A stretch of 64,000 bases of DNA from Butyrivibrio sp. M55. Lineage in GTDB: Bacteria; Bacillota; Clostridia; Lachnospirales; Lachnospiraceae. The notes beneath the pieces are model-generated. The model made no database searches. It was not told the DNA's origin and worked only from the letters and a program-made list of their open reading frames with translations. Below are positions 26,098 through 34,796 of the stretch, one piece after another. The translations under genes were made by a program, and so were the position numbers. The DNA is taken from the NCBI RefSeq assembly GCF_900116865.1, contig NZ_FPCD01000012.1, forward strand, positions 1 through 64,000, written 5' to 3'. Position 1 is the first letter of the stretch; each line of letters begins with the position of its first letter.

Positions 26098-27846
26098 TTA
26101 TTTGCCTATAATCTCTATTAGTTTGTCCGCCACAAGTTCAGCGACGGCAAGCTTATACTCATATCTTGAGTGTTTCGGGGGTATATTCGCATGATAGCTT
26201 CTGTTTCCAAATTTGGAAGCAATCGCAAAATAAACCTCTCCCGGAACGCTGTCATCATTTGAAGGATCGGAATTTCCCATCGTTCCGGTTACTCCGATAG
26301 CCACATCCGCTTCATAGATAGCGCCTGCGGAGAATGCCATATCTTCGGCAGTCTCATAGGAATATACTCCGTACTTATCGATAGTTTCCTTAGGAACTCC
26401 GTGGAGAACCTTGGCTTCATTACTGTAAGTAATATAAGCGCCCTTCATTACGGCCGATGAGCCCTCTGTATCTGTTATAAGCGAAGCGATAAGCCCCGAC
26501 GTACAACTTTCCATTGATGTAAAAGATAATCCTCTTTTGATAAGAGTCTCTGTTATCCTTCTGTATTTTGCCCTTACGGTATCTTCAGCTCTTACAACCA
26601 CTGTTTCTTCTTTCTTCTCAGGTGCTGTATCCTTTGATTTTACATGTTCTGCTTCTTTTTTCTTAGCAGCTGCTGTCTCTTTAGGCTTTGAAACTACGGC
26701 CTGTTTAACTCTTGAATTCGAAGCCTCTTTAGGCTTTGAAACCACGGCTTCTTTTGATCTCGAAGACGCTTTTTCCCTAGGGCTTGATTCAACAGACTCT
26801 TTTGCCCTTGAAGCTCTTCTCTCTCTCGGACTTGATTCAGGTTCTTCTTTACGTCTTGAAGCTCTGGCACTTCTTGATCTGGATGTTCTTGTATCTTCTT
26901 CATCGTCATCAATGTCATTATCGATGTCGTTATCTACATCCATGTCCATATCCATATCGAAGTCTCTGTCCCTGCCTCTGCCCTTGCTCTTTCTCGAATC
27001 ATTGCTCTTTCTGGAATCAGAGAATTTGATCTCATCGCCGCAGTGAACGTACTTTATCTTGTCCTTCAGAATCTTCTGCATCTCTTCAAACGGCTCAACG
27101 CCCGTGCAGTGACCTGTATAGAATACCGATTCGTACTCTGTGAGATCTTTTGCGATATTACGGATCTCCTTGATGTCTTCTTTGGAGTATCCTCTGTCCC
27201 TTGCAGTATGGAAACCACTTATTACCGCGTCGGGATCGCTCTTAAATATCGACACATACTTATCCATTATATTCTGAATACCGTGATGTGCACAGCCCGA
27301 AAATAATATTTTTTTACCTTCGGTTGAAACAACAAGGCACTGCTCATGAGCAAAATCATCCTCTACAAGCTCTCCGCCATCTTTTATAAAAAGAGTGCTG
27401 TTCGTCTGAGGGTTCTCATATCTGTCCCCTATATCGGAAAAGATAGTAAGCTCATCGTCAATTTTTGTTACGCCATCCTCTAAGATTTCCAATTGAGGAA
27501 GGTCTTTTACCTTTCTGCTAAGACCAATATATCTGGGTCTTCTTCCGCGCGACGTCGAGTAGAACTTCTGAAAAGCATGTTCACTTATATAAATCGTCGC
27601 AGTGTCATTCAGATCTACAAATGAAAGGATACCGCCGCCATGGTCGTAATGACCGTGTGTGATAACAACAGTGTCCACATCCGCCAAATCTATTCCAAGC
27701 TGATCTGCATTCTCTACAAGAAGTCCGGATGCTCCGGTATCTACGAGAATCTTATGTTTCTTGGTCTCTACGTAGAAGCACAATCCATGCTCCGGTATGC
27801 AGTCATTTTTACCTGCAGTGTTTTCTATAATATTAATAATACGCAT
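26098..27846 (-). CDS. Metallo-beta-lactamase fold fused to CinA/PncC domain
   Basis: An unusual fusion of about 582 residues. Residues 1-270 are a metallo-beta-lactamase domain with HGHYDHGG (64-71), matching the MBL branch often annotated as dihydropterin-type phosphate synthase-like. Residues 275-420 are a low-complexity linker with near-repeats such as KEAVVSKPKEASNSRVKQA. Residues 423-582 are a CinA C-terminal domain (nicotinamide-nucleotide amidase, PncC type) with ESCTSGLIASLIT (446-458), ITYSNEAKVLHG and IGVTGTMG. PncC deamidates NMN to recycle pyridine nucleotide. The role of the MBL part is unknown. ATG 27846 is nine bases from GGAG. Confidence 0.85.
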   Translation of the reverse strand: MRIINIIENTAGKNDCIPEHGLCFYVETKKHKILVDTGASGLLVENADQLGIDLADVDTVVITHGHYDHGGGILSFVDLNDTATIYISEHAFQKFYSTSRGRRPRYIGLSRKVKDLPQLEILEDGVTKIDDELTIFSDIGDRYENPQTNSTLFIKDGGELVEDDFAHEQCLVVSTEGKKILFSGCAHHGIQNIMDKYVSIFKSDPDAVISGFHTARDRGYSKEDIKEIRNIAKDLTEYESVFYTGHCTGVEPFEEMQKILKDKIKYVHCGDEIKFSDSRKSNDSRKSKGRGRDRDFDMDMDMDVDNDIDNDIDDDEEDTRTSRSRSARASRRKEEPESSPRERRASRAKESVESSPREKASSRSKEAVVSKPKEASNSRVKQAVVSKPKETAAAKKKEAEHVKSKDTAPEKKEETVVVRAEDTVRAKYRRITETLIKRGLSFTSMESCTSGLIASLITDTEGSSAVMKGAYITYSNEAKVLHGVPKETIDKYGVYSYETAEDMAFSAGAIYEADVAIGVTGTMGNSDPSNDDSVPGEVYFAIASKFGNRSYHANIPPKHSRYEYKLAVAELVADKLIEIIGK

Positions 27847-28044
27847 ACACATTTCTCCTTAACTGCATATTATTGTATCATAAAGATTGATTTATTGCTT
27901 CATTCCGCACATATTTTATACTTCTGCACCATAAATGTGTACGATTTTCCATAAAATTTTACCGTTTCCGTTTGCGGAACCCCCCTATCCATCGGCATCT
28001 TCAAATTATTACGTGTTGTAAATTTTTTTTTAATTTACGCTTAA

Positions 28045-28737
28045 TCAACAATTTCTGAGATAGTCTTTCTGCTCTTTGGATATCCGATAGCTTTCAATCG
28101 CCTTTCTGACAGTCTTTTTCTTAACATCGGGATCAAGTTTATCGTCTCTTATGTATGGAAGCGCATCGTCATAGCGAAAGCTGAGCGCAGTCGCAAAATA
28201 CCACGCTATCATCATCTGAATGTAATATTCATCAGACCTGATCAGCGATACTCTCTCAAGATATTCCGGTTTAAAATCCTCCTCAAGATAATGCTTCATA
28301 AGCATACCTATGCCGAATCGCACTGTATATGTCTTATCCGAATCGAGCCATTCGTATATCTTCTTTACAAGTTCATCTTTGTTTTTCTTAAATACCGCCG
28401 GCAACATCTGATCGCAGGTTGCCCAGTTATCAACGTACGGAAGGAATTTTTCAACTTCAAAAACGCAGCTTTCATATTCTTTTATCCCGGATATTATGAA
28501 GGCATGGAGCTGGTTCTCGTCGTAATATCTGTGCGGAAGCTCCTGTAAAAAAGCCGTGCACCCTTCCTCATCTTTTGCAACCTCTTTTGCAAACTTCTTA
28601 AGCGCAGGAGTTCTCACGCCGAGCACCTTATCGGGATTGACTGTAGGAATTAGCTTTCTGTGAAATGCTGCGTACTTATCGTCTTTTAGTTCAAAGAGCC
28701 TTGCTCTTATCTCGTCTGTTGTCATATTTTCCTCCAC
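28045..28737 (-). CDS. AlkD-like DNA alkylation repair protein
   Basis: HEAT-like-repeat DNA glycosylase family that removes 3- or 7-alkylated purines without base flipping. The 230-residue protein is all-helical and carries the family motif VDNWATCDQM (about 101-110), where the Trp and Asp correspond to AlkD catalytic-pocket residues. The YVDNWxTxD signature and length fit. Start has GAGG upstream. It lies alone, divergent from the GntR/ABC operon. Confidence 0.85.
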   Translation of the reverse strand: MEENMTTDEIRARLFELKDDKYAAFHRKLIPTVNPDKVLGVRTPALKKFAKEVAKDEEGCTAFLQELPHRYYDENQLHAFIISGIKEYESCVFEVEKFLPYVDNWATCDQMLPAVFKKNKDELVKKIYEWLDSDKTYTVRFGIGMLMKHYLEEDFKPEYLERVSLIRSDEYYIQMMIAWYFATALSFRYDDALPYIRDDKLDPDVKKKTVRKAIESYRISKEQKDYLRNC

Positions 28738-28772
28738 ATATCAGATTATATCCGATACACATGCAAACAGTA

Positions 28773-28821
28773 AAGCGAGGATCATATAGTGACAGGCCAT
28801 CCATTCTATATGTCCTCGCTT
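28773..28821. other. Long hairpin in a divergent promoter gap
   Basis: AAGCGAGGA (28773-28781) and CATATAG (28783-28789) pair with CTATATG (28806-28812) and TCCTCGCTT (28813-28821), about 16 pairs with one bulge, then TTTCC. It resembles a plus-strand terminator but no plus-strand gene precedes it. The rest of the 28738-29140 gap holds palindromic AT-rich sequence (AGTATTAATACT and CGTAGTA/TACTACG near 29060-29100) and no gene. Confidence 0.6.
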
Positions 28822-29140
28822 TTCCTTGGGGTATTTACATTTATTAGAGTGTGATCAGATTATTATGTTTTTATACCACCCCCTTTCAATAGCTATCGAT
28901 TATTTCATCTTTCTTTTGCCAAACTCTCTGCGGAGCTGTATAAAAGCAATTACGGCACAAATAAAAAGATTAATAAAAAGTTAATAGTATTCCGTAGGTA
29001 AATTTTTTTGTCTTCATTCTCAGATAAATCCCTTCATGTCATTTAATTTGCCGCTATACTATGTTTGTCGTAGTACGTCTGTAATAGTATTAATACTACG
29101 TCAGTCGTAATATGTCAATATATTTTTTGAAATATTGAAT

Positions 29141-29176
29141 TTGACATCTATGTGTTATTAGTGTATATATAACACA
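29141..29176 (+). promoter_or_regulatory. GntR/ABC operon promoter with overlapping operator
   Basis: TTGACA (29141-29146), a 17-base spacer and TATATA (29164-29169). The inverted arms TGTGTTAT (29151-29158) and ATAACACA (29169-29176) cover the spacer and the -10 box, fitting autorepression by the YtrA-type regulator encoded 55 bases downstream. Confidence 0.7.
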
Positions 29177-29230
29177 TAAACAGTTTCATCTGAATCAATA
29201 ACACTAACTGTATTTTTAATGAGGAATCAT

Positions 29231-29602
29231 ATGAAAATCTCACAGAATTCAGGTGTGCCAATCTACCAGCAGATTGCTGACTATTTCCGCGGTGAGGTAC
29301 TTGAAGGGCGAATCGGTCAGGGTGAATACCTGCCATCGATACGGGGACTTGCCAAGGAACTTAAGATCAGCGTCATCACAACCATAAAGGCATATGAACA
29401 GCTTGAAAGCGAAGGGCTTGTAACAGCCGTCCAAGGAAAAGGTTATTACGTAAATGCCCAGGACACCGAAATGCTCAAAGAACAGCATATCCGCAAGGTT
29501 GAAGACGCACTTCTTGATGCGATCAAATTTGCAAAGATCGCGAAGATGTCAGACAGCGAGCTTATCAGCACACTAAAGACATTACAGAAATTGGATAATT
29601 AA
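29231..29602 (+). CDS. YtrA-subfamily GntR transcriptional regulator
   Basis: Repressor of about 123 residues with a GntR winged helix (IYQQIADYFRGEVLEGRIGQGEYLPSIRGLAKELKIS, then TTIKAYEQLESEGLV) and only a short C-terminal tail, as in YtrA types that control their own ABC operon. I set the start at ATG 29231, six bases from GAGG. Its likely operator overlaps the promoter directly upstream. The inducer is unknown; YtrA systems often answer cell-wall stress, which is family knowledge and not shown here. Confidence 0.9.
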   Translation: MKISQNSGVPIYQQIADYFRGEVLEGRIGQGEYLPSIRGLAKELKISVITTIKAYEQLESEGLVTAVQGKGYYVNAQDTEMLKEQHIRKVEDALLDAIKFAKIAKMSDSELISTLKTLQKLDN

Positions 29603-29620
29603 TAACGGAGGCATTAAGCT

Positions 29621-30538
29621 ATGAAAGCAGAAGCAGTCATCTCATGTAAAAACATCAGTAAAAAATACCGTCATTTCGAGCTTAATATTGACAGTATCGA
29701 TTTTCCCAAAGGATTCGCAACTGCACTTATCGGCGAAAACGGCGCAGGTAAGACTACTTTGCTCGAAATGATCGCAGGTATAAAGCAGGTTCATAAAGGC
29801 GAAATCACTTACTTTGGTAATTACACGGAAAAAGACAGGGAAAACGATCCTTACGTCAAAGAACACATCGGCTATACCGGTACCGACAAGCACTACTTCC
29901 TCCCCCACTGGACACTCAAGCAGACAAAAGAGATCCAGTCTGTATTGTTCGATAATTTCGACGGAGAAAAATACGATCAGATCTTAGAAGATCTTGCGGT
30001 AACAAGCAGCTCACGTTCGGGTAAAGACAAAAAAGTAAGTAGTCTCTCAGATGGAAACCGCATAAAGCTCATGCTTGCAGGTGTTCTTGCAAGAGATACC
30101 AAGCTCCTTCTCATGGATGAGCCCGCTTCTCCGCTTGATCCGCTTATGAGAGAAAGACTGTGTTCAATGCTCCGTGAATACCTCGCTTCTTCAGAGGATA
30201 ACGACAGATCGGTCATCTTCTCCACTCACAACATCTCTGACATGGAGAACGTGACAGACTATGCGATCATAATCGAAAACGGAACCGTTGTTGAACAGGG
30301 CTTCGTCGAAGACCTAAAGGAAAAGTATGTCTTTGTACGCGGTGAAAAGAAAGACGAAGAAGCCGCAAAGCATATCCTTTATGATATGACTTCAAACACC
30401 TACGGTTATGAGGGCCTTTGCCTCAGCGAAAACATTGATAAGCTTGCAAGAATGGATGTCGAAACCTCTATTCCCACCCTTTCACAGCTTGCCGTCGGCA
30501 TAATGCGCGCATACACAAAGCTTAAGTCATATCGCTGA
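29621..30538 (+). CDS. ABC transporter ATP-binding protein (YtrB-like)
   Basis: The 305-residue ATPase has Walker A GENGAGKTT (about 40-48), Q-loop region HIGYTGTDKHYF, a signature degenerate to LSDGNRIKLMLA instead of LSGGQ, and Walker B LLLMDEPASPLD, then the switch His in STHN. The C-terminal third (about 215-305) is an accessory domain. The SDGN signature is common in YtrB-like ATPases. It lies 18 bases after the regulator gene and drives the membrane proteins that follow. Confidence 0.9.
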   Translation: MKAEAVISCKNISKKYRHFELNIDSIDFPKGFATALIGENGAGKTTLLEMIAGIKQVHKGEITYFGNYTEKDRENDPYVKEHIGYTGTDKHYFLPHWTLKQTKEIQSVLFDNFDGEKYDQILEDLAVTSSSRSGKDKKVSSLSDGNRIKLMLAGVLARDTKLLLMDEPASPLDPLMRERLCSMLREYLASSEDNDRSVIFSTHNISDMENVTDYAIIIENGTVVEQGFVEDLKEKYVFVRGEKKDEEAAKHILYDMTSNTYGYEGLCLSENIDKLARMDVETSIPTLSQLAVGIMRAYTKLKSYR

Positions 30539-30554
30539 TCGGAGGAGTATATAA

Positions 30555-31223
30555 ATGAAACACCTATCAAGAATGATAACCGCACATAATTGCTTTTGCA
30601 GTTTTTTATATAACATTGCAATGCTTGTTATCATGCCTGCTCTTCTTGTTCCTTTTGCATTGGTAATTATGTCATTTGACAACTATCTGGGTATAGTAAT
30701 CATGATGACGCTTCTTTCATGTTTTACCTTATTAGCTGACTATATGCCTTTTAACGGAATTACCGCAAAAGGATTTTTCCTTGGAATAATAAAAACATCA
30801 ACTCACGTTGACAACTTTATGAAGGACGCAATAATTGCAGACCAGATAAGAAGATTTATACAGATAGCCATTCCTCCGATACTAAGCCTGATCATAGCAA
30901 TAATAAGCTCATTCAATGGTATAGATATACGTTTTCTGACATTTATCTCAACCATTATTTTTCTAAACTATAGCATTACGACAGGCATCATTACATTTAT
31001 GAGAAATATTCTGTCAAACAATGTACACGCGTATATATCGCTCACACTAACCGCAATAATTGGCGCACTTAACTCAGGCATGATGTTCCTGTTTTTACAT
31101 GATTCCATTCATATACCATTTATGATATGGCTTCCGATAACTTTTATTTTATCTGTGATAATCAGCATTTTTGCGTTTAGTTATACAACAGATCGTTGCT
31201 TTACTAACATCAAGGAGTATTGA
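30555..31223 (+). CDS. ABC-2-like membrane protein
   Basis: A 222-residue membrane protein with about six helices and no soluble domain. It is the first of three small permease-like proteins after the ATPase gene. An amphipathic start (KHLSRMITAHN) precedes the first helix, a feature of ABC-2 permease subunits. The stop codon ends one base before the next start, and the next gene's ribosome site lies inside this one, so translation is coupled. Confidence 0.7.
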   Translation: MKHLSRMITAHNCFCSFLYNIAMLVIMPALLVPFALVIMSFDNYLGIVIMMTLLSCFTLLADYMPFNGITAKGFFLGIIKTSTHVDNFMKDAIIADQIRRFIQIAIPPILSLIIAIISSFNGIDIRFLTFISTIIFLNYSITTGIITFMRNILSNNVHAYISLTLTAIIGALNSGMMFLFLHDSIHIPFMIWLPITFILSVIISIFAFSYTTDRCFTNIKEY

Positions 31224-31224
31224 C

Positions 31225-31911
31225 ATGAAAAAAGAAATCAAGAAAATAATAACTATTATAAAAGCCGCTCCACAATTAAAAACACGAATAATCAGTGCAT
31301 TGCTCTTCTTGATTGCAGGAGTATGTTTCGAGATAACTGCAAAGACATCAAGTACATATAACATTCTGGGCTTAGTTTATCTTTCCAACGTTACCGGACA
31401 AATATACCAGACCATAATGTCGGTTAGTTGCACCGGACTTGGCCAAACATCCTCATCAGCAAAAAAACTCCAAATTAATGTTCCCTTTTATATAAAATTA
31501 CTTGTGAACAGTATCCTCTTTTTTATTGTTTCCTTTAACAGCGTTTATATTGCAAGTAAACCTGCGCTTGATATGTCTATAAAAGAAAGCATCAGCTTAC
31601 AATGCTTTTATATTCTAATGTTTAGCACAATATGCTTCCTTTCATCCATATATGAAATTTTAAGTCATAAATTCTTTGGTCCTTCTCTTGTTGGTATGAT
31701 ATTATTTTCATTTATTTTTATAACTATGATTACTTATTCAATAGTACATCCTCAATCTTTTTTTAATATTACTAATCTCACATTTCCAATTGCTATTACT
31801 TTAGGCTTTCTTATTCTAATAGCAGGTTCACTACTCTCAACTCTTTTCGCAAACCTGCTATATAAATACCCTATATCAGCACATGTAATGAGGGTTAATA
31901 ATAAAACTTAA
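31225..31911 (+). CDS. Permease-like membrane protein, duplicated pair member 1
   Basis: About 228 residues, six helices. Shares with the next gene the start KKEIKKIITIIKAAPQLK and the end YKYPISAHVMRVNNK, and similar helix order throughout, so they are tandem duplicates. The start was placed at ATG 31225, eight bases after AAGGAG. Product is probably a subunit of the YtrA-controlled ABC transporter. Substrate unknown. Confidence 0.7.
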   Translation: MKKEIKKIITIIKAAPQLKTRIISALLFLIAGVCFEITAKTSSTYNILGLVYLSNVTGQIYQTIMSVSCTGLGQTSSSAKKLQINVPFYIKLLVNSILFFIVSFNSVYIASKPALDMSIKESISLQCFYILMFSTICFLSSIYEILSHKFFGPSLVGMILFSFIFITMITYSIVHPQSFFNITNLTFPIAITLGFLILIAGSLLSTLFANLLYKYPISAHVMRVNNKT

Positions 31912-31956
31912 GGAAAAAACTAAAAAATTGCCTTCTATTCATCAAGGAGATCAGAC

Positions 31957-32625
31957 ATGAAAAAAGAAATAACGAAAATAATGACTATTATAAAAGCGGC
32001 TCCACAATTAAAATCCCAGATTTTCACCGCACTGCTTTTATTTGCTTCAGGAGCGTTATGTGAATTTTCTTCAACTTTAGGTAATGCCGGCATATTGGGA
32101 ACAATTACTTGTACAAGCGTGATATATCAATCAATTATGATATCAAACGGAAGCAGCATAGTTCAAACCTCGGCATCTGCCAAAAAATTTCAGACCCTAT
32201 ATCCATTAATTATACAAATACCCTATAACATTATTATATTTGCAATGCTCTCCTGGCACAGAATTTATCTTGCAAGTAAGCCATTAAACGATATGCCGGC
32301 AAATCGCAACTATGCTATACAATGTGGTTTAATTATCTTGTATAGCATATTGATTCTTTTCACTATTTTTTTTGAAATTATCTGTTCCAGATTTTTGGTT
32401 ATAGGAGTAATATTTATGAGTCTTACTATAGTTCCAATAGTATTTTCAACAAGTTTTATTGGTTCACACATGCCGACATTTCTATACAAGCTTACCCTGA
32501 CAAATTCTGTCACCACAGGATTAGTGATAATAATATTAGGTGCACTGCTATCTATTCCGGCAGCAAACCTATTCTATAAGTATCCAATATCCGCACATGT
32601 TATGAGAGCAAACAACAAAGCCTAA
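31957..32625 (+). CDS. Permease-like membrane protein, duplicated pair member 2
   Basis: The 222-residue paralogue of the preceding gene, beginning KKEITKIMTIIKAAPQLK and ending YKYPISAHVMRANNK. The termini are nearly identical to the first copy while the helices have diverged, suggesting the ends contact the ATPase. AAGGAG precedes the ATG by nine bases. It is the last gene of the operon and converges on the mannan locus with only 13 bases between stops and no visible terminator. Confidence 0.7.
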   Translation: MKKEITKIMTIIKAAPQLKSQIFTALLLFASGALCEFSSTLGNAGILGTITCTSVIYQSIMISNGSSIVQTSASAKKFQTLYPLIIQIPYNIIIFAMLSWHRIYLASKPLNDMPANRNYAIQCGLIILYSILILFTIFFEIICSRFLVIGVIFMSLTIVPIVFSTSFIGSHMPTFLYKLTLTNSVTTGLVIIILGALLSIPAANLFYKYPISAHVMRANNKA

Positions 32626-32638
32626 GCAGCAACTCTTT

Positions 32639-33835
32639 TTATCGTACCCCCAATATCGCCTCTATCTTCTTCACCAATGATTCTGCTGCCTTTTTGTGAG
32701 CCGGATGGCCGGGATGCGATCTCGAGCCAAACTCTCCTGCAAGTGTAGGCGGCAGCTGATGATAATATACCTTGCTGTCGTTTTCCTGCTTGGAATACTC
32801 AGCAACTGCCGCTGACAACAGGTTTGTCATCTGAATGTTGATTATATCCGAATCCTGAAGCAGCATTCCGTAAGCCCATATTATTATGGCACCTTGGCGC
32901 TTCTCTCTGACCTTTTTCAAAAAAGCTTTTGCGCCGTTCTTAAGCGCTGCCACATCCTCCGACGGGATCTCACCTTTTTCATTCAGATAGTGAATATTAT
33001 CACTTCCCATGCTCCTTGCAGCATCGTAATCGCTTTCAGAATACGTACCGCCATCCCTAGCAGCTTCATGACTGCTTAAAGAATATGCACCGGCATCATT
33101 CGTACCCAAATTGATGATAACGATATCAGGTTCAAAAAGAGAGAAATCATATTTCTCATGAGCCCCAATCTCGCAAGCTTTTCCTGCCGGAACAAGACCG
33201 CATACCTCCTCATAGAATGACGGCATGTTTTCTTTCGGATTGCCATACCATGACCACATAAAACCGTAGCCGCTTTGGCTGAATACTTCGTAGTCGGCTC
33301 CAAGTTTTTGAGAAGTCATATATGTATAATTATCGAAAGCATCAAAACATGCGCTATTCCAGTCCTGTTCACAGACAGGCCCCATGCAGCCTTCGCCTGA
33401 TGTTATACTGTCTCCTATGAACTCAATCCTATGCCCCGGTTCATCAACAATTTCAAATGTACCATCGGTAATAACAGATTCAATCCGGATCAGCGTATCA
33501 CCATCCGCGGCCATAGCGGGTGTATCTCGTATGATCTTGATATTTCTGAGCGGAATATCGCTTTCGCCAGGTCCCGCGTTTCCTTGCCAGATCGTGATCT
33601 CATTTATTCCCTTTTCGAGCGGTCTCTTCTGATATCTTACGCCTTCAACAAGGACATCAATCCACGGCTCAAAGACTGAATAGTCTGCGTAACAACGAAG
33701 TTTCACCACAGTGGCACGTACATTCATTTCTATTCCCGAACCATTCCAGAACAGCGTTAAAGGATCAAGACATGCAGTTCTCCTGCCATGAATCTTCAAT
33801 TTTTCTATTTCTGAAATTTTATACTCTCTAAGCAT
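32639..33835 (-). CDS. CE2-like two-domain acetylesterase
   Basis: Probable mannan O-acetyl esterase of about 398 residues. An N-terminal beta-sandwich (about 20-125, RCYADYSVFEPWIDVLVEG) is followed by an SGNH hydrolase with block I FIGDSITSGEG (catalytic Ser), SQSGYGF, block III NLGTND and the terminal SRSHPGHPAH containing the catalytic His. This is the CE2 arrangement. No signal peptide, so it acts on imported oligosaccharides. I chose ATG 33835 because AAGGATGAG precedes it; a longer frame overlaps manA. Last gene of the transport operon. Confidence 0.85.
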   Translation of the reverse strand: MLREYKISEIEKLKIHGRRTACLDPLTLFWNGSGIEMNVRATVVKLRCYADYSVFEPWIDVLVEGVRYQKRPLEKGINEITIWQGNAGPGESDIPLRNIKIIRDTPAMAADGDTLIRIESVITDGTFEIVDEPGHRIEFIGDSITSGEGCMGPVCEQDWNSACFDAFDNYTYMTSQKLGADYEVFSQSGYGFMWSWYGNPKENMPSFYEEVCGLVPAGKACEIGAHEKYDFSLFEPDIVIINLGTNDAGAYSLSSHEAARDGGTYSESDYDAARSMGSDNIHYLNEKGEIPSEDVAALKNGAKAFLKKVREKRQGAIIIWAYGMLLQDSDIINIQMTNLLSAAVAEYSKQENDSKVYYHQLPPTLAGEFGSRSHPGHPAHKKAAESLVKKIEAILGVR

Positions 33836-33845
33836 ATTCTCATCC

Positions 33846-34787
33846 TTAAATATACGTGAAAAGTGCCTCACACTCTCCGCAAATCTCATAATTCCCATCA
33901 CCGGCGGGGAGGAAGAAGCTGTCGCCCTTTTTAAATCTCACATCCTCGTTGTCATTCTTTATTTCCCCTTCTCCCGAAAGGAACAGAATATGTAAAAACG
34001 AGTTCTCGTCAACCGTACCGCTAAGCTTATTCATGATCTTACCGCTTAGATTGACTTTATCAACCGTAAAATATTTGCAATTTCCGATATGCGGTTCAGG
34101 TCTCGGGACCTTTTTGGCCGGAAAAAGATCGGTCACTTCAAGCGCTTTTTCTATATGGAGTTTACGCAGATTCCCGTTTTTATCGCGTCTTCCGTAATCA
34201 TACACTCTGTAAGTGATATCCGAATTTTCCTGAATTTCTGCAAGAAGAATCCCCTCACCGATTGCATGCAGAGTATCCGCCTCAATAAAAACCACATCCC
34301 CCTTGCTTACGGGATAAGCATTAAGCACTTCGGTAAGAGTCTGATTCTCTATGCGCTTTCGAAACTCTTCTTTGGAAATCTCGCGCTTAAAACCATAATA
34401 CAAAAAAGCGTCATCTTTGGCATCAATTATATACCACATCTCCGTCTTTCCGTACTGCCCTTCTTTTTTCAGAGCGTAATCATCTGACGGATGAACCTGC
34501 AATGACAGATTTTTTCTTGCATCAATAAGCTTGATAAGTATTGGAAAGTCCCTGAATTTCTTGCAGTTTTTTCCAAGAACATTCTTACCTTTTTCATTTA
34601 TATAATCTGTGAGCGTCTTTCCCGCAAACTCACCGTTTTCAATCACAGACTCGCAACCGGGATAACATGACAACTCCCAGCTTTCCGCGGTCACATCGCC
34701 TGCCGGTCTTTTACCGAATTCGTCGACAAGGCGGTTTCCTCCCCACAGATAATCTTTGGTGGGAGCCTGTAGTTTCAATACTGCCAT
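33846..34787 (-). CDS. manA: Mannose-6-phosphate isomerase, class I
   Basis: Zinc enzyme converting mannose 6-phosphate to fructose 6-phosphate, the exit of the mannan pathway to glycolysis. The 313-residue protein is the short cupin form: start YLWGGNRLVDEFGK, SWELSCYPG, the zinc-site motif SLQVHPSDDYAL, EMWYIIDA, and the second His in EADTLHAIGEG. Length fits the Firmicutes ManA. It lies between the GH130 and esterase genes with gaps of about 10 bases. Confidence 0.94.
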   Translation of the reverse strand: MAVLKLQAPTKDYLWGGNRLVDEFGKRPAGDVTAESWELSCYPGCESVIENGEFAGKTLTDYINEKGKNVLGKNCKKFRDFPILIKLIDARKNLSLQVHPSDDYALKKEGQYGKTEMWYIIDAKDDAFLYYGFKREISKEEFRKRIENQTLTEVLNAYPVSKGDVVFIEADTLHAIGEGILLAEIQENSDITYRVYDYGRRDKNGNLRKLHIEKALEVTDLFPAKKVPRPEPHIGNCKYFTVDKVNLSGKIMNKLSGTVDENSFLHILFLSGEGEIKNDNEDVRFKKGDSFFLPAGDGNYEICGECEALFTYI

Positions 34788-34796
34788 ATTTGCTCC

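Noticed and set aside
26537-27046. Plus-strand leucine/serine-rich gene opposite the MBL-CinA linker
   Set aside because: It is the antisense shadow of the low-complexity charged linker.
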